Source: Bacteroidales bacterium (GTDB lineage: Bacteria; Bacteroidota; Bacteroidia; Bacteroidales; M50B96). From it: 55,573 nt of DNA. Below the pieces are notes generated by a model. It had not been told where the DNA came from. It worked only from the letters and a program-made list of their open reading frames with translations, and searched no databases. The translations under genes and the position numbers were made by a program. The stretch lies in contig JAGYLP010000013.1 in assembly GCA_018401015.1 (NCBI GenBank), positions 1 to 55,573 on the forward strand. The letters run 5' to 3'. Of this stretch, positions 34,417 through 41,795 are shown piece by piece (the stretch's first letter is position 1; every line of letters begins with the position of its first letter).

Positions 34417-36210
34417 ATGAGTCAGGATCAAGTTTGGGGATTATTAATGGGATTAACTTTCATCATTAAATATGTTGATGATCCAAGCACTTTTTATGAT
34501 GCTGAAGGACAGGAGGTTACCTTAAAATTATGGGCACAAAAGATTGTTTATAGAATTTTACGATTTATGCAATGTCATTGGCCTTTTATATCGAGTGAAG
34601 AGTATATAACAGCCTCGTATACTAACTCTGACTGGCCTGGCTATTGGAGTGATAATTTATGGTTCGCCGATATGAATTACTGGTATATTAGAAACCCTGT
34701 AACAAAAGAGATAGTTGAAAAAGGAGGCGGTATATTTGAAGTTATTGGATCCGCCAAGAATTTTGTCGAACTCGGTAATGCACTTATTCCGCAAAATTGG
34801 GCTCCATTGAATTATGGCATTGCTTTAGATATGGGTATTGTTCTTCCCTTAGTTCAAGATGTCAATTTTGTTCTTAATTTCTCAATTTTAGAGTCATTTT
34901 TTCAGAGTCTTGATGCGTCAAATCTAACACCATATCTTGTTTCGGTAGAAGACATGTATGAAGAACACTTTTCATACTATTATTCATATCCCATTTTGAA
35001 GGATCATTACTATTCTGATTATGGATTTCTCTCAATGTGTACTTTAACGAAAAGAAGAAATGGGAAATCTATTAATGAACTTTTATATTGGAATCAAGTT
35101 ATAGCAAGTTATTACAATATGGGATTTGGAGGCAATCCTAATGATATTAAAACATTCACATTTGAACATTTACCATTAGTGTCATATTTATTGCACGGAT
35201 TGGACACTACTGATGATTCATATACCTTTAAATACTTATTAAGTTTCATCCACAACATACTTAAATTAGCACCTAATGCTGATTTAGGTCCAACACATGC
35301 AATACATGATTATAACAATAATGGGATACTTGATTTTTATGATTTCCCATCCTTTGAATGGGGTACTCCTAATCGATTAGTTAAACCTCTTGGTAATTAT
35401 TTTATTGACTTAGACGCTGTTAGAGCAGCAGAGTTCAATGGATTGGATTATTTGTTTTTACATAATTTATACAAAATTGTTGCTAGGGATTATTATCCAC
35501 AGGATTGTATCGTATCCGAAAATTTTCCTATCTTGAATGATTATAATTTTGAACCAAATATATTATATCTAAATCTTCATCCAAACTATACGCCAATTTT
35601 ATTTCTTGATCAATATATTGGATCGAACACGAATAAAACAACCCTTGAAAAAGTTGCAAAGAATCATTTGACCTCAACAAGCGAAATTAGCAGTAATGGA
35701 AAAGTGAAATTTATCTCAGGTCATAATATTACCCTTAGTCCAGGATTTAGAGTACAACCTGGAGCCACTTTTTCTGCTGAAATCAATAATGAAATTTCCG
35801 AAAGTATATATGATAGCAATTCTTATTTTAATTATCCTGTAATCCCATTATGTTCTTCAGTCGCAGAGACCATGTCTCAATCTCAGGTTAATCAAATCGA
35901 ACTAGAAAATGAGGAGTTTGAAAGTAAAAACGAAGAATTCGCGGATTCCATTATATCAGTTCAGAACGGAATTTTAATAGTTAAAATCTACCCAAATCCG
36001 AATAATGGGAATTTCTATATTTCGATTAATGATGATCTTGATGAAGTATTAGAAATTGAAGTATATAATAATATAAGCAAATTAATTTACAAGGATGAAA
36101 TGGATAGTTCCATTAAAAGCATACATTTAACAGACATTGATAAAGGTTCATATTTATTAAGGATTATTAAATCAAATAAAGTAATTTCGAAGAATATTAT
36201 TATCATTTAA
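34417..36210 (+). CDS. Secreted T9SS protein, C-terminal part (frameshifted)
   Basis: A 597-residue frame whose coding sequence extends back to about 34312 without a start codon. It contains a large helical, Trp/Tyr-rich domain of unknown function. Near residues 420-455 is the Bacteroidota motif GKVKFISGHNITLSPGF, and the end is a T9SS sorting domain (VKIYPNPNNGNFYISI...DKGSYLLRII). With the signal peptide of the frame at 33834 it would be an exported protein. A calcium-like loop, DYNNNGILDFYDF, lies near residue 300. No enzymatic motif was recognised. Confidence 0.6.
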   Translation: MSQDQVWGLLMGLTFIIKYVDDPSTFYDAEGQEVTLKLWAQKIVYRILRFMQCHWPFISSEEYITASYTNSDWPGYWSDNLWFADMNYWYIRNPVTKEIVEKGGGIFEVIGSAKNFVELGNALIPQNWAPLNYGIALDMGIVLPLVQDVNFVLNFSILESFFQSLDASNLTPYLVSVEDMYEEHFSYYYSYPILKDHYYSDYGFLSMCTLTKRRNGKSINELLYWNQVIASYYNMGFGGNPNDIKTFTFEHLPLVSYLLHGLDTTDDSYTFKYLLSFIHNILKLAPNADLGPTHAIHDYNNNGILDFYDFPSFEWGTPNRLVKPLGNYFIDLDAVRAAEFNGLDYLFLHNLYKIVARDYYPQDCIVSENFPILNDYNFEPNILYLNLHPNYTPILFLDQYIGSNTNKTTLEKVAKNHLTSTSEISSNGKVKFISGHNITLSPGFRVQPGATFSAEINNEISESIYDSNSYFNYPVIPLCSSVAETMSQSQVNQIELENEEFESKNEEFADSIISVQNGILIVKIYPNPNNGNFYISINDDLDEVLEIEVYNNISKLIYKDEMDSSIKSIHLTDIDKGSYLLRIIKSNKVISKNIIII

Positions 36211-36244
36211 GAAAGAATTTATTGTCTTTAATAAAATATCTGTT

Positions 36245-36829
36245 ATGGAAAATTCTAGCATAAAAATTGTTTTTTGGATAGCTTGCATATTGATAATGTT
36301 TCAGGCTTGTACATCAGATCATGATACTTACATTTCTTTTACAGAGGATGAGGTTTTTAAATTAAAAGAAGGGGATATTCTAGTATATAAAAATGATGAG
36401 AATGAATTTGATTCAGTGTATATTCATTCTGTTAAATTGAAATATATTATTATAGATCAAACTCAAATGGGATCTCAAACATATTACCAATGGCAAATTG
36501 TTAAATTATCTGGAGATAAAATGCCGAAGAATAATTACGAGCAAGATAGATTATATTGTGGATTTAGTTTTCAAGCTGAGCACATTGGATATCTCAATTT
36601 AGAAGATACAATGTTTATTCTAAATTCTGTGCTTTCTGATAGCATAGTAAATATACAAGGTGTGGAATATGAGAATGTGCATACTTTTGAGTTTGATGAA
36701 AATTTGAATGATAGTTTGTCTGCCCGAAAATATGTTTTCTGTCCGAAGTATGGTATTATACAGTATGAATTATTAGATGGAACAGTGTATAGCTTCTCAC
36801 ACTTTATTCATTCCAAAGAATCTTTGTAA
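36245..36829 (+). CDS. Hypothetical lipoprotein
   Basis: A 194-residue protein with a lipoprotein signal peptide (IKIVFWIACILIMFQACTS, lipobox FQAC). The body is strand-rich and acidic (DEVFKLKEGDILVYKNDENE) with no named family. It follows the T9SS gene by 34 bases and is probably the last cargo gene. The composition is AT-rich like the rest of the element. Confidence 0.6.
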   Translation: MENSSIKIVFWIACILIMFQACTSDHDTYISFTEDEVFKLKEGDILVYKNDENEFDSVYIHSVKLKYIIIDQTQMGSQTYYQWQIVKLSGDKMPKNNYEQDRLYCGFSFQAEHIGYLNLEDTMFILNSVLSDSIVNIQGVEYENVHTFEFDENLNDSLSARKYVFCPKYGIIQYELLDGTVYSFSHFIHSKESL

Positions 36830-36897
36830 CTGTACTGTAATCATCCAGCGAAATACATACTGCAAAGCTGAGCTGTTTCTATATTGCATCGATTTTC

Positions 36898-36930
36898 GTA
36901 AGCCTTCGGCATGAGCGTATTGCGAGAGAG
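36898..36930 (+). repeat. IS66-end-like repeat, copy A
   Basis: GTAAGCCTTCGGC followed by ATGAGCGTATTGC, 34 bases before the TnpA-like start. GCCTTCGGC can form a UUCG-type hairpin. This position and the GTAA start fit the left end of an IS66-family element. Confidence 0.55.
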
Positions 36931-36963
36931 AATTTGAAGCGGTTAGTTTGGGGTAAAAAAGAG

Positions 36964-37182
36964 ATGAATTTACAAGAGAATCGGGATCGGATGCTTGAAC
37001 TGGTGGCAGAATGGGCGCAATCCGGGAAAAGTCAAAAGGCTTTCGCGCAAGAACAAGGAATAAAAGTGCCTACTTTTCAATATTGGATTACTAAGAAAAG
37101 GCAGCAGCAATCTAACATGGCAAAGGGTAATGGGGCTGCAGTAGGATTTGTTGAGTTGCAGACTCAGTTAGCAACAGGGTAA
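36964..37182 (+). CDS. IS66-family TnpA-like protein, truncated IS
   Basis: About 72 residues (NRDRMLELVAEWAQSGKSQK, then AFAQEQGIKVPTFQYWITKK) matching the small accessory protein TnpA of IS66-family elements, a helix-turn-helix DNA-binding protein. It ends in GFVELQTQ, where TnpA proteins usually continue. Its 3' end runs into a second copy of the IS-end repeat. TnpB and TnpC are absent, so this is an inactive remnant. The ATG at 36964 is used; an upstream TTG frame start is unlikely. Confidence 0.65.
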   Translation: MNLQENRDRMLELVAEWAQSGKSQKAFAQEQGIKVPTFQYWITKKRQQQSNMAKGNGAAVGFVELQTQLATG

Positions 37183-37212
37183 GCCTTCGGCCACAGGCGT
37201 ATTGCAAAGAGA
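37179..37212 (+). repeat. IS66-end-like repeat, copy B
   Basis: GTAAGCCTTCGGCC followed by ACAGGCGTATTGCAAAGAGA, in the same orientation as copy A and overlapping the last bases of the TnpA-like gene. Two ends in direct orientation do not bound one IS. They suggest nested insertions or a deletion. Confidence 0.55.
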
Positions 37213-37283
37213 TTAGATTTTCTTAAAGAGAGGAAAATTTTGATGTTACTGCATGGAGATAGATTCCTGAAGGAGTATAATAC

Positions 37284-37303
37284 TATGCAAATCGTATGCA
37301 AAT
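37284..37303 (+). repeat. Right-end copy of the arm-type repeat
   Basis: TATGCAAATCGTATGCAAAT, identical over 20 bases to 24027-24046 and in the same orientation, directly beside the tRNA terminator at the right end of the element. Together with the left copy it brackets the element, and I infer integrase or excisionase binding. Confidence 0.7.
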
Positions 37304-37339
37304 AAAAAAGCACTTACTAAGTTGCCTTTGTAAGTGCTT
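37304..37339 (-). terminator. tRNA-Met terminator
   Basis: AAGCACTTAC (37309-37318) pairs with GTAAGTGCTT (37330-37339). On the minus strand the hairpin is followed by a T6 run. It lies 9 bases downstream of the tRNA 3' end. Confidence 0.8.
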
Positions 37340-37348
37340 GATTTTCAG

Positions 37349-37422
37349 TAGCGAGAGGCGGGCTTGAACTGCCGACCTCATGATTATGAATCATGCGCTC
37401 TAACCAGCTGAGCTACCTCGCC
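37349..37422 (-). tRNA. tRNA-CAU, probably elongator tRNA-Met
   Basis: A 74-base tRNA. Acceptor GGCGAGG pairs with TCTCGCT (two G-U pairs), the D-arm is GCTC/GAGC, and the anticodon arm CATGA/TCATG has loop TTCATAA (anticodon CAU). The T-loop is TTCAAGC and the discriminator A. CCA is not encoded. It does not start like an initiator tRNA; tRNA-Ile2 with a modified CAU is the alternative. The T-stem GGCAG/CCGCC has an A-C mismatch at position 52-62, whereas the displaced copy at attL pairs perfectly. The 3' half was therefore probably supplied by the integrated element. Confidence 0.9.
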
Positions 37423-37429
37423 ATTCTTT

Positions 37430-37499
37430 CTGGAGTGCTTTAACCGGCCAACCTTCCCGATTACATTCGGGACGCTCTAACCAGCTGAGCTACCTCGCC
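37430..37499 (-). pseudogene. tRNA pseudogene upstream of tRNA-Met
   Basis: On the minus strand the first 27 bases (acceptor 5' strand, D-arm) are identical to tRNA-Met. The remainder diverges: the anticodon arm CCCGA/TCGGG has a 6-base loop ATGTAA, there is no pairing T-arm, and the 3' acceptor strand is missing. It cannot fold as a functional tRNA. It is probably a duplicated 5' half left by an earlier integration or deletion. Confidence 0.6.
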
Positions 37500-37609
37500 A
37501 AATTATTTCTAGAATAAAAAGAATTATTTTCAGACGAAAGAAATTATCGGCCTCAATAATCAAACATCTCTAAGAACGTGTGCAATGAACTCTTGTCCAA
37601 TTGCGGGCG

Positions 37610-37617
37610 CAAATATA
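37610..37617 (-). promoter_or_regulatory. Candidate tRNA promoter (-7 box TATATTTG)
   Basis: On the minus strand TATATTTG fits TAnnTTTG. It lies about 110 bases upstream of the tRNA pseudogene and 190 bases upstream of tRNA-Met, with no gene between. It is the likely start of the tRNA transcript. Confidence 0.45.
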
Positions 37618-37740
37618 GCAATCTTCTTTATTCGGAAGAAGACTTGTTGAAGATTTGCAAAAAAAATTGCTAAATTTTCCGAGGTCAATGGGAAGCAGAA
37701 AGGAACCCTGCCCGTGCTGACCTTGGCTTAATGTAGTTGC

Positions 37741-38210
37741 AAACTTACCTTTGAAACAGAATGAATGCCACGAGCCTAGAATCGCACGGCAAATCGCCTA
37801 TTCGCCAAGTCGCCCTTTCGCCTTATTCGCTGAGTTCGGCTCTTCGCCAAGTCGCCAAATCGCCCCTTCGTTCACTTAGAACACGGATGACACGGATTTA
37901 GCGAATTTACGCAGATTTGATTCAAGTCGATATAATCGAATCCAAGTTCAAGGCTGAGTACTATCCTGGTTGCCGTTCTCTTTGCGCTCTCTGCGTCACC
38001 TTTGCGCCCTTTGCGTGAGCCCCCCGATTAGCATTGGTCGAGATTTTTGAAAAGTGAAGGCAGTAAATTTCATAGTGAGGTCGCGGAGGTTAAAAAGAAC
38101 GCGGAGGTTCGCGCCGAGAGCGCAGAGTTTCTCCCTCAAACTAGAATGACAGCCACGAGTCGGAAATCGCACGGCAATTCGGCTCTTCGCCAAGTTAGCA
38201 AGAAGCTATT
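37741..38210. repeat. Degenerate intergenic repeat region
   Basis: Two related segments start at about 37760 and 38143 (each with GCCACGAG..., then ATCGCACGGCAA and TCGCCAAGT). Between them is an AACACGGATGACACGGATTT element, then CTTTGCG...TGCGTCACCTTTGCG and its rough inverse GCGGAGGTT...GCGGAGGTTCGCG. Such CTTTGCG/ACACGGAT blocks are frequent between Bacteroidota genes and do not encode proteins. No gene lies in 37500-38229. Confidence 0.55.
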
Positions 38211-38229
38211 GGCAGCTTTCAGGTATTCC

Positions 38230-38847
38230 TTATCGCAGTCCCAGCATAGGCAGTAGACCGGAAAAGAAAAACTCAACTGCAATAACCATTACAATCATTC
38301 CCATGAGTCGTAGCATGATTTTATTTCCGGTTTCGCCCATATAACTCATGATCTTACCAGCGCCAACCAAACTAATCCAAACCAGAAACAAAACTAAAAA
38401 TACAACACCCACCAGACCGATTTTTTGTTCGGGGGCAGTCGCTTCTTCCCAAAAGATAATGGAATTGGTAATAGCACCCGGTCCGGCAATCATCGGAACG
38501 GCCAAAGGAGTAATGGTAATATCGTCCATATACGAACTTTGCTCTTCGGGGGTAAATTTCGTTCGCGACTGACGGGCTTGCAACATCTCCCATCCTACCA
38601 TAAAGAAAATTATTCCTCCTACAATCCGAAAACTTTCCGGTGTAATGGAAAAGAATCGAAAAATATACTCGCCAGCCAGGGCAAACAGAATTAATACAAT
38701 GAAGGCAATGAAGGTAGCTTTCGTGGCCACTTTTCTACGTTGGCTTATACTCAAAGCTACCGTCATCGACATAAACACCGGCATAATTCCCATCGGGTTA
38801 ATGATGGAAAAGAAGGCAGCAAACGCTTTCAGCAAATATTCAATCAT
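38230..38847 (-). CDS. MarC-family membrane protein
   Basis: A 205-residue protein with six hydrophobic segments of the MarC/UPF0056 family. Motifs are FFSIINPMGIMPVFMSMT near the N-terminus and PLAVPMIAGPGAITNSI in the second half, the two inverted-repeat halves. The family is found in the inner membrane and has no proven substrate. Its ATG overlaps the fabD stop codon (ATGA), so the pair is cotranscribed and translationally coupled. Confidence 0.88.
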   Translation of the reverse strand: MIEYLLKAFAAFFSIINPMGIMPVFMSMTVALSISQRRKVATKATFIAFIVLILFALAGEYIFRFFSITPESFRIVGGIIFFMVGWEMLQARQSRTKFTPEEQSSYMDDITITPLAVPMIAGPGAITNSIIFWEEATAPEQKIGLVGVVFLVLFLVWISLVGAGKIMSYMGETGNKIMLRLMGMIVMVIAVEFFFSGLLPMLGLR

Positions 38848-39716
38848 GCACTTTGTGTTTCAACTTGTCGGTCTACTTTTTTAATTAAACCTTGTAGAAC
38901 GCTTCCGGGGCCCACTTCGGTAAAGGAATTAGCACCATCGGCAAGCATGTTACGAACGGTTTGCGTCCATCGGACCGGGGCCGTCAACTGAGCAATTAAA
39001 TTGGCCTTAATCTTCTCGGGATCGGTTTCTGGCAAGGCATTTACATTTTGATAAACCGGGCAAATAGGCTTCTGTATCGTGGTGGAGTGAATGGCAGCAG
39101 CCAATTCTTCGCGAGCAGGCTCCATAAGAGGTGAGTGAAAGGCTCCTCCAACTTTCAAAGGAATAACCCGAGCCCCTGCTTCGCTCAGTTTCGCTCCCGC
39201 AGCTTCGACACCGGCAAATGAGCCCGAAATAACAACCTGCCCGGGACTATTATAATTGGCAGGAACAACCACTTCGTTTATCGTGGCGCATACTTCCTCA
39301 ATGAATGTATCCTCCGCTTTCATAACAGCTGCCATGGTTGAAGGTTCCGCCTCGCAAGCTTTTTGCATGGCCATAGCCCGTTTGTAAACCAGTTGAAGTC
39401 CATCTTCAAAACTAAGGGCTCCAGCCGACACTAGAGCTGAAAATTCACCTAAGCTATGACCCGCAACCATAGCAGGCTGAAAGGACTCTCCAAGTGTTTT
39501 TGCCAGTATCACCGAATGTAGAAAGATAGCGGGCTGAGTAACCTTAGTTTGCCGCAAATCCTCATCGGTTCCGCTAAACATCAAATCGGTAATCCGAAAT
39601 CCCAGGATTTCATTGGCTTTTTCGAATAATTCTCTGGCTAACTCCGAGCCATCATATAAATCCTTCCCCATTCCAACGAACTGGGCTCCCTGACCGGGAA
39701 AAACAAATGCTTTCAT
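38844..39716 (-). CDS. fabD: Malonyl-CoA:ACP transacylase
   Basis: A 290-residue enzyme that loads malonyl groups onto acyl carrier protein for fatty acid synthesis. The N-terminus FVFPGQGAQFVGMG is the family start, and the catalytic Ser88 is in AGHSLGEFSAL. The conserved GGAFHSPLM (catalytic His) lies near residue 200 and the C-terminal VGPGSVLQGL is also present. Normal length. A TAnnTTTG-like box lies about 105 bases upstream. Confidence 0.95.
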   Translation of the reverse strand: MKAFVFPGQGAQFVGMGKDLYDGSELARELFEKANEILGFRITDLMFSGTDEDLRQTKVTQPAIFLHSVILAKTLGESFQPAMVAGHSLGEFSALVSAGALSFEDGLQLVYKRAMAMQKACEAEPSTMAAVMKAEDTFIEEVCATINEVVVPANYNSPGQVVISGSFAGVEAAGAKLSEAGARVIPLKVGGAFHSPLMEPAREELAAAIHSTTIQKPICPVYQNVNALPETDPEKIKANLIAQLTAPVRWTQTVRNMLADGANSFTEVGPGSVLQGLIKKVDRQVETQSA

Positions 39717-39819
39717 GGTATCTAATTTTAAGTTACTGGCATCTTGATTATCCGCAACAGACAGATAAAGACCTCTAATTCAAATTACTACAAATAGCTC
39801 ATCCTTACAATAAGCTGGG

Positions 39820-39827
39820 CAAAAGTA
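39820..39827 (-). promoter_or_regulatory. Candidate fabD promoter (-7 box TACTTTTG)
   Basis: On the minus strand TACTTTTG, about 105 bases upstream of fabD, matches TAnnTTTG. A TTTG lies upstream but at shorter spacing than usual. Confidence 0.4.
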
Positions 39828-39889
39828 GCGCTTTTCAAGCAAATTTTAAGGCAATTACCAATCAGATTGTGGCCGACTTTAAAAAGTAA

Positions 39890-39917
39890 GAGGGATCATT
39901 TTCTCAAATAATCCCTC
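39890..39917 (-). terminator. hydCBA operon terminator
   Basis: GAGGGAT (39890-39896) pairs with ATCCCTC (39911-39917). On the minus strand the hairpin is followed by TTACTTTTTAAAG. It lies 37 bases after the hydA stop and separates hydCBA from fabD. Confidence 0.65.
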
Positions 39918-39953
39918 CCTACTGGTATTCAGATTTTGCTTATGACCTTAACC

Positions 39954-41744
39954 TTAATACCTATTTCTCTTGGTGTAATGTGTATGTAAGAGTTCGTGTG
40001 CTTTGTGTCCGTTTACATCGCCCAACCATTCTTTATACAACTTTTGGACTTCGGTATTTTCGTGCGATTTCCGCTTCGGCATTCCTTCATCTTCGGCATA
40101 AATAGCCTCGATTCGCTTTTTACGAATCTCCTCGTTAGTAGGAATGGGTTGACCTCCACCTCCGATACAACCACCGGGACAAGCCATTACTTCGATAAAG
40201 TGATAGGGTGAGGTGCCTGCTTCAACTTGATCCATGATGATTCGAGCATTTTTCAAACCATGAGCCACGGCCACTTTCACCTCAACTCCTTCGAGGAATT
40301 TCCACTCATCGAGCAGATTTTCAAGTTTTATAGATGCTTCTTTGATACCGTCGGTTCCTCGAACCGGCATGATGCGCAAATTATCGAAGGGGACCTCCCT
40401 TCCGGTAACCACCTCATAAACTGTTCTTAATGCAGCTTCCATAACCCCACCAGTAGCCCCAAAAATGGCTCCGGCTCCGGTCGATTCACCCATCAAACTA
40501 TCGTAATCGGAATCCTCCAAATGAAGGAAATCGACCCCTGCTTGTCGGATCATGTAGCCCAATTCGCGGGTAGTGAGTCCGGCATCGACATCCTGATAGC
40601 CGCTCGAATTCATTTCAGGTCGGTTAGCTTCGAACTTTTTAGCGGCACAAGGCATAATGGCTACTGATACCACATCGGCCGGATCAATGCCCATTTTTTC
40701 GGCGTAGTAAGTTTTAGCTAGCGCACCAAACATTTGTTGCGGCGATTTACAGGTTGACAAATGCCCCAGATGATTCGGGTACATGTGTTCGATGAATTTA
40801 ATCCATCCAGGAGAACAAGAGGTAAGCATGGGCAATTTAATTTCTTTGTTCCCTTCGACCAGGATTTTTTTCAAGCGCCCTAGTAATTCTGTTCCTTCTT
40901 CAATAATGGTTAAATCGGCGGCAAAATCAGTATCGAGTACCGAATCCATTCCAATTTTTTTCATAGCGGTAACCATTTTACCCGTTACACGCGTACCAAC
41001 AGGGAAACCGAGCATTTCGCCCAGTGCGACCCGCACCGATGGAGCGGTATTCATGACCACATGCTTCTTCGGATCGTCGATAGCATCCCATAAGTCGTCG
41101 TAGAAGCGGCGTTCTGTTAAGGCTCCGGTTGGACACCGATTAATGCATTGACCACAATTGGTGCAAACAACCTCGTTGAGCGGCAAATCAAGGAAGGTAG
41201 AAATCTTCATTTCTTTTCCTTTGTTAGCAACTGTTAGAGCATTTACATGCTGCAGTTCGGCACAAGTTCTTACGCACCGCTGACAACGAATACATTTACT
41301 ATCGTCCTTTTCAATGGACCAAGAAGAACGATCGATGGTATAATTGGGATCCACCAAGCTTATGTAGGTGTTGTTATCGACGTTATATTCGGCGGCAATT
41401 TCTTGCAGTTCGCAATTCATGCTTCGATAGCAGGTAGTACATTGCGTATTGTGTTCAGCAACGAGAAGGGCAGCTACATCTTTACGAGCTTTTCGTACTT
41501 TGGCCGTGTTGGTTTTAATAACCATACCTTCTGCCACCGGGGTAGCACAAGAGGCTGAAAGGGCGCGTTGTCCTTCGACCTCGACTACGCAAATGCGGCA
41601 ATTTCCAGCCACACACAAATCCTCGTGGTGGCATAAAGTAGGTATATGAATATTTACTTTTTTGGCGGCATCGAGGATGGAGCATTGCTCATCAACGGCT
41701 AGCTTGATTCCATCGATGGTGATATTTATTTTTTGCTTTTTCAT
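39954..41744 (-). CDS. hydA: [FeFe] hydrogenase catalytic subunit, NADH-linked type
   Basis: A 596-residue enzyme. Domains in order are a plant-type [2Fe-2S] ferredoxin domain (Cys in CHHEDLCVAGNCRIC), a NuoG-like His-Cys3 [4Fe-4S] motif (HNTQCTTCYRSMNC), two [4Fe-4S] motifs (CIRCQRCVRTC and CTNCGQCINRCP), and the H-cluster domain. The H-cluster signatures are TSCSPGW (about 310), MPCAAKK (about 365) and EVMACPGGCIGGGGQP (about 523). It makes H2 in the cytoplasm using electrons from the HydB/HydC partners encoded just upstream. No C-terminal extra [2Fe-2S] domain is present. The H-cluster maturases HydEFG are not in the window. Confidence 0.93.
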   Translation of the reverse strand: MKKQKINITIDGIKLAVDEQCSILDAAKKVNIHIPTLCHHEDLCVAGNCRICVVEVEGQRALSASCATPVAEGMVIKTNTAKVRKARKDVAALLVAEHNTQCTTCYRSMNCELQEIAAEYNVDNNTYISLVDPNYTIDRSSWSIEKDDSKCIRCQRCVRTCAELQHVNALTVANKGKEMKISTFLDLPLNEVVCTNCGQCINRCPTGALTERRFYDDLWDAIDDPKKHVVMNTAPSVRVALGEMLGFPVGTRVTGKMVTAMKKIGMDSVLDTDFAADLTIIEEGTELLGRLKKILVEGNKEIKLPMLTSCSPGWIKFIEHMYPNHLGHLSTCKSPQQMFGALAKTYYAEKMGIDPADVVSVAIMPCAAKKFEANRPEMNSSGYQDVDAGLTTRELGYMIRQAGVDFLHLEDSDYDSLMGESTGAGAIFGATGGVMEAALRTVYEVVTGREVPFDNLRIMPVRGTDGIKEASIKLENLLDEWKFLEGVEVKVAVAHGLKNARIIMDQVEAGTSPYHFIEVMACPGGCIGGGGQPIPTNEEIRKKRIEAIYAEDEGMPKRKSHENTEVQKLYKEWLGDVNGHKAHELLHTHYTKRNRY

Positions 41745-41795
41745 GGCTTTGGTCTTTTCGGTATTTTTATAATCAGCATTTTACAGCTCAACAGA

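Larger units (their letters stand above)
23848..37395. mobile_element. Integrative element in tRNA-Met (about 13.5 kb)
   Basis: The element is bounded by a duplicated tRNA 3' end plus terminator (23811-23905 and 37304-37395). An integrase is adjacent to the left end, and the same 20-base repeat occurs just inside both ends. It contains a Schlafen-type regulator, an HTH/coiled-coil protein, a TOPRIM-SF3 primase-helicase, an excisionase-like HTH protein, an origin-like palindrome region, secreted-protein cargo and an IS66 remnant. No relaxase, conjugation or capsid genes are present, so it would need help to transfer. The AT-rich composition contrasts with the flanking chromosome. An internal tRNA-Pro fragment suggests it was assembled from two pieces. 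Confidence 0.8.
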
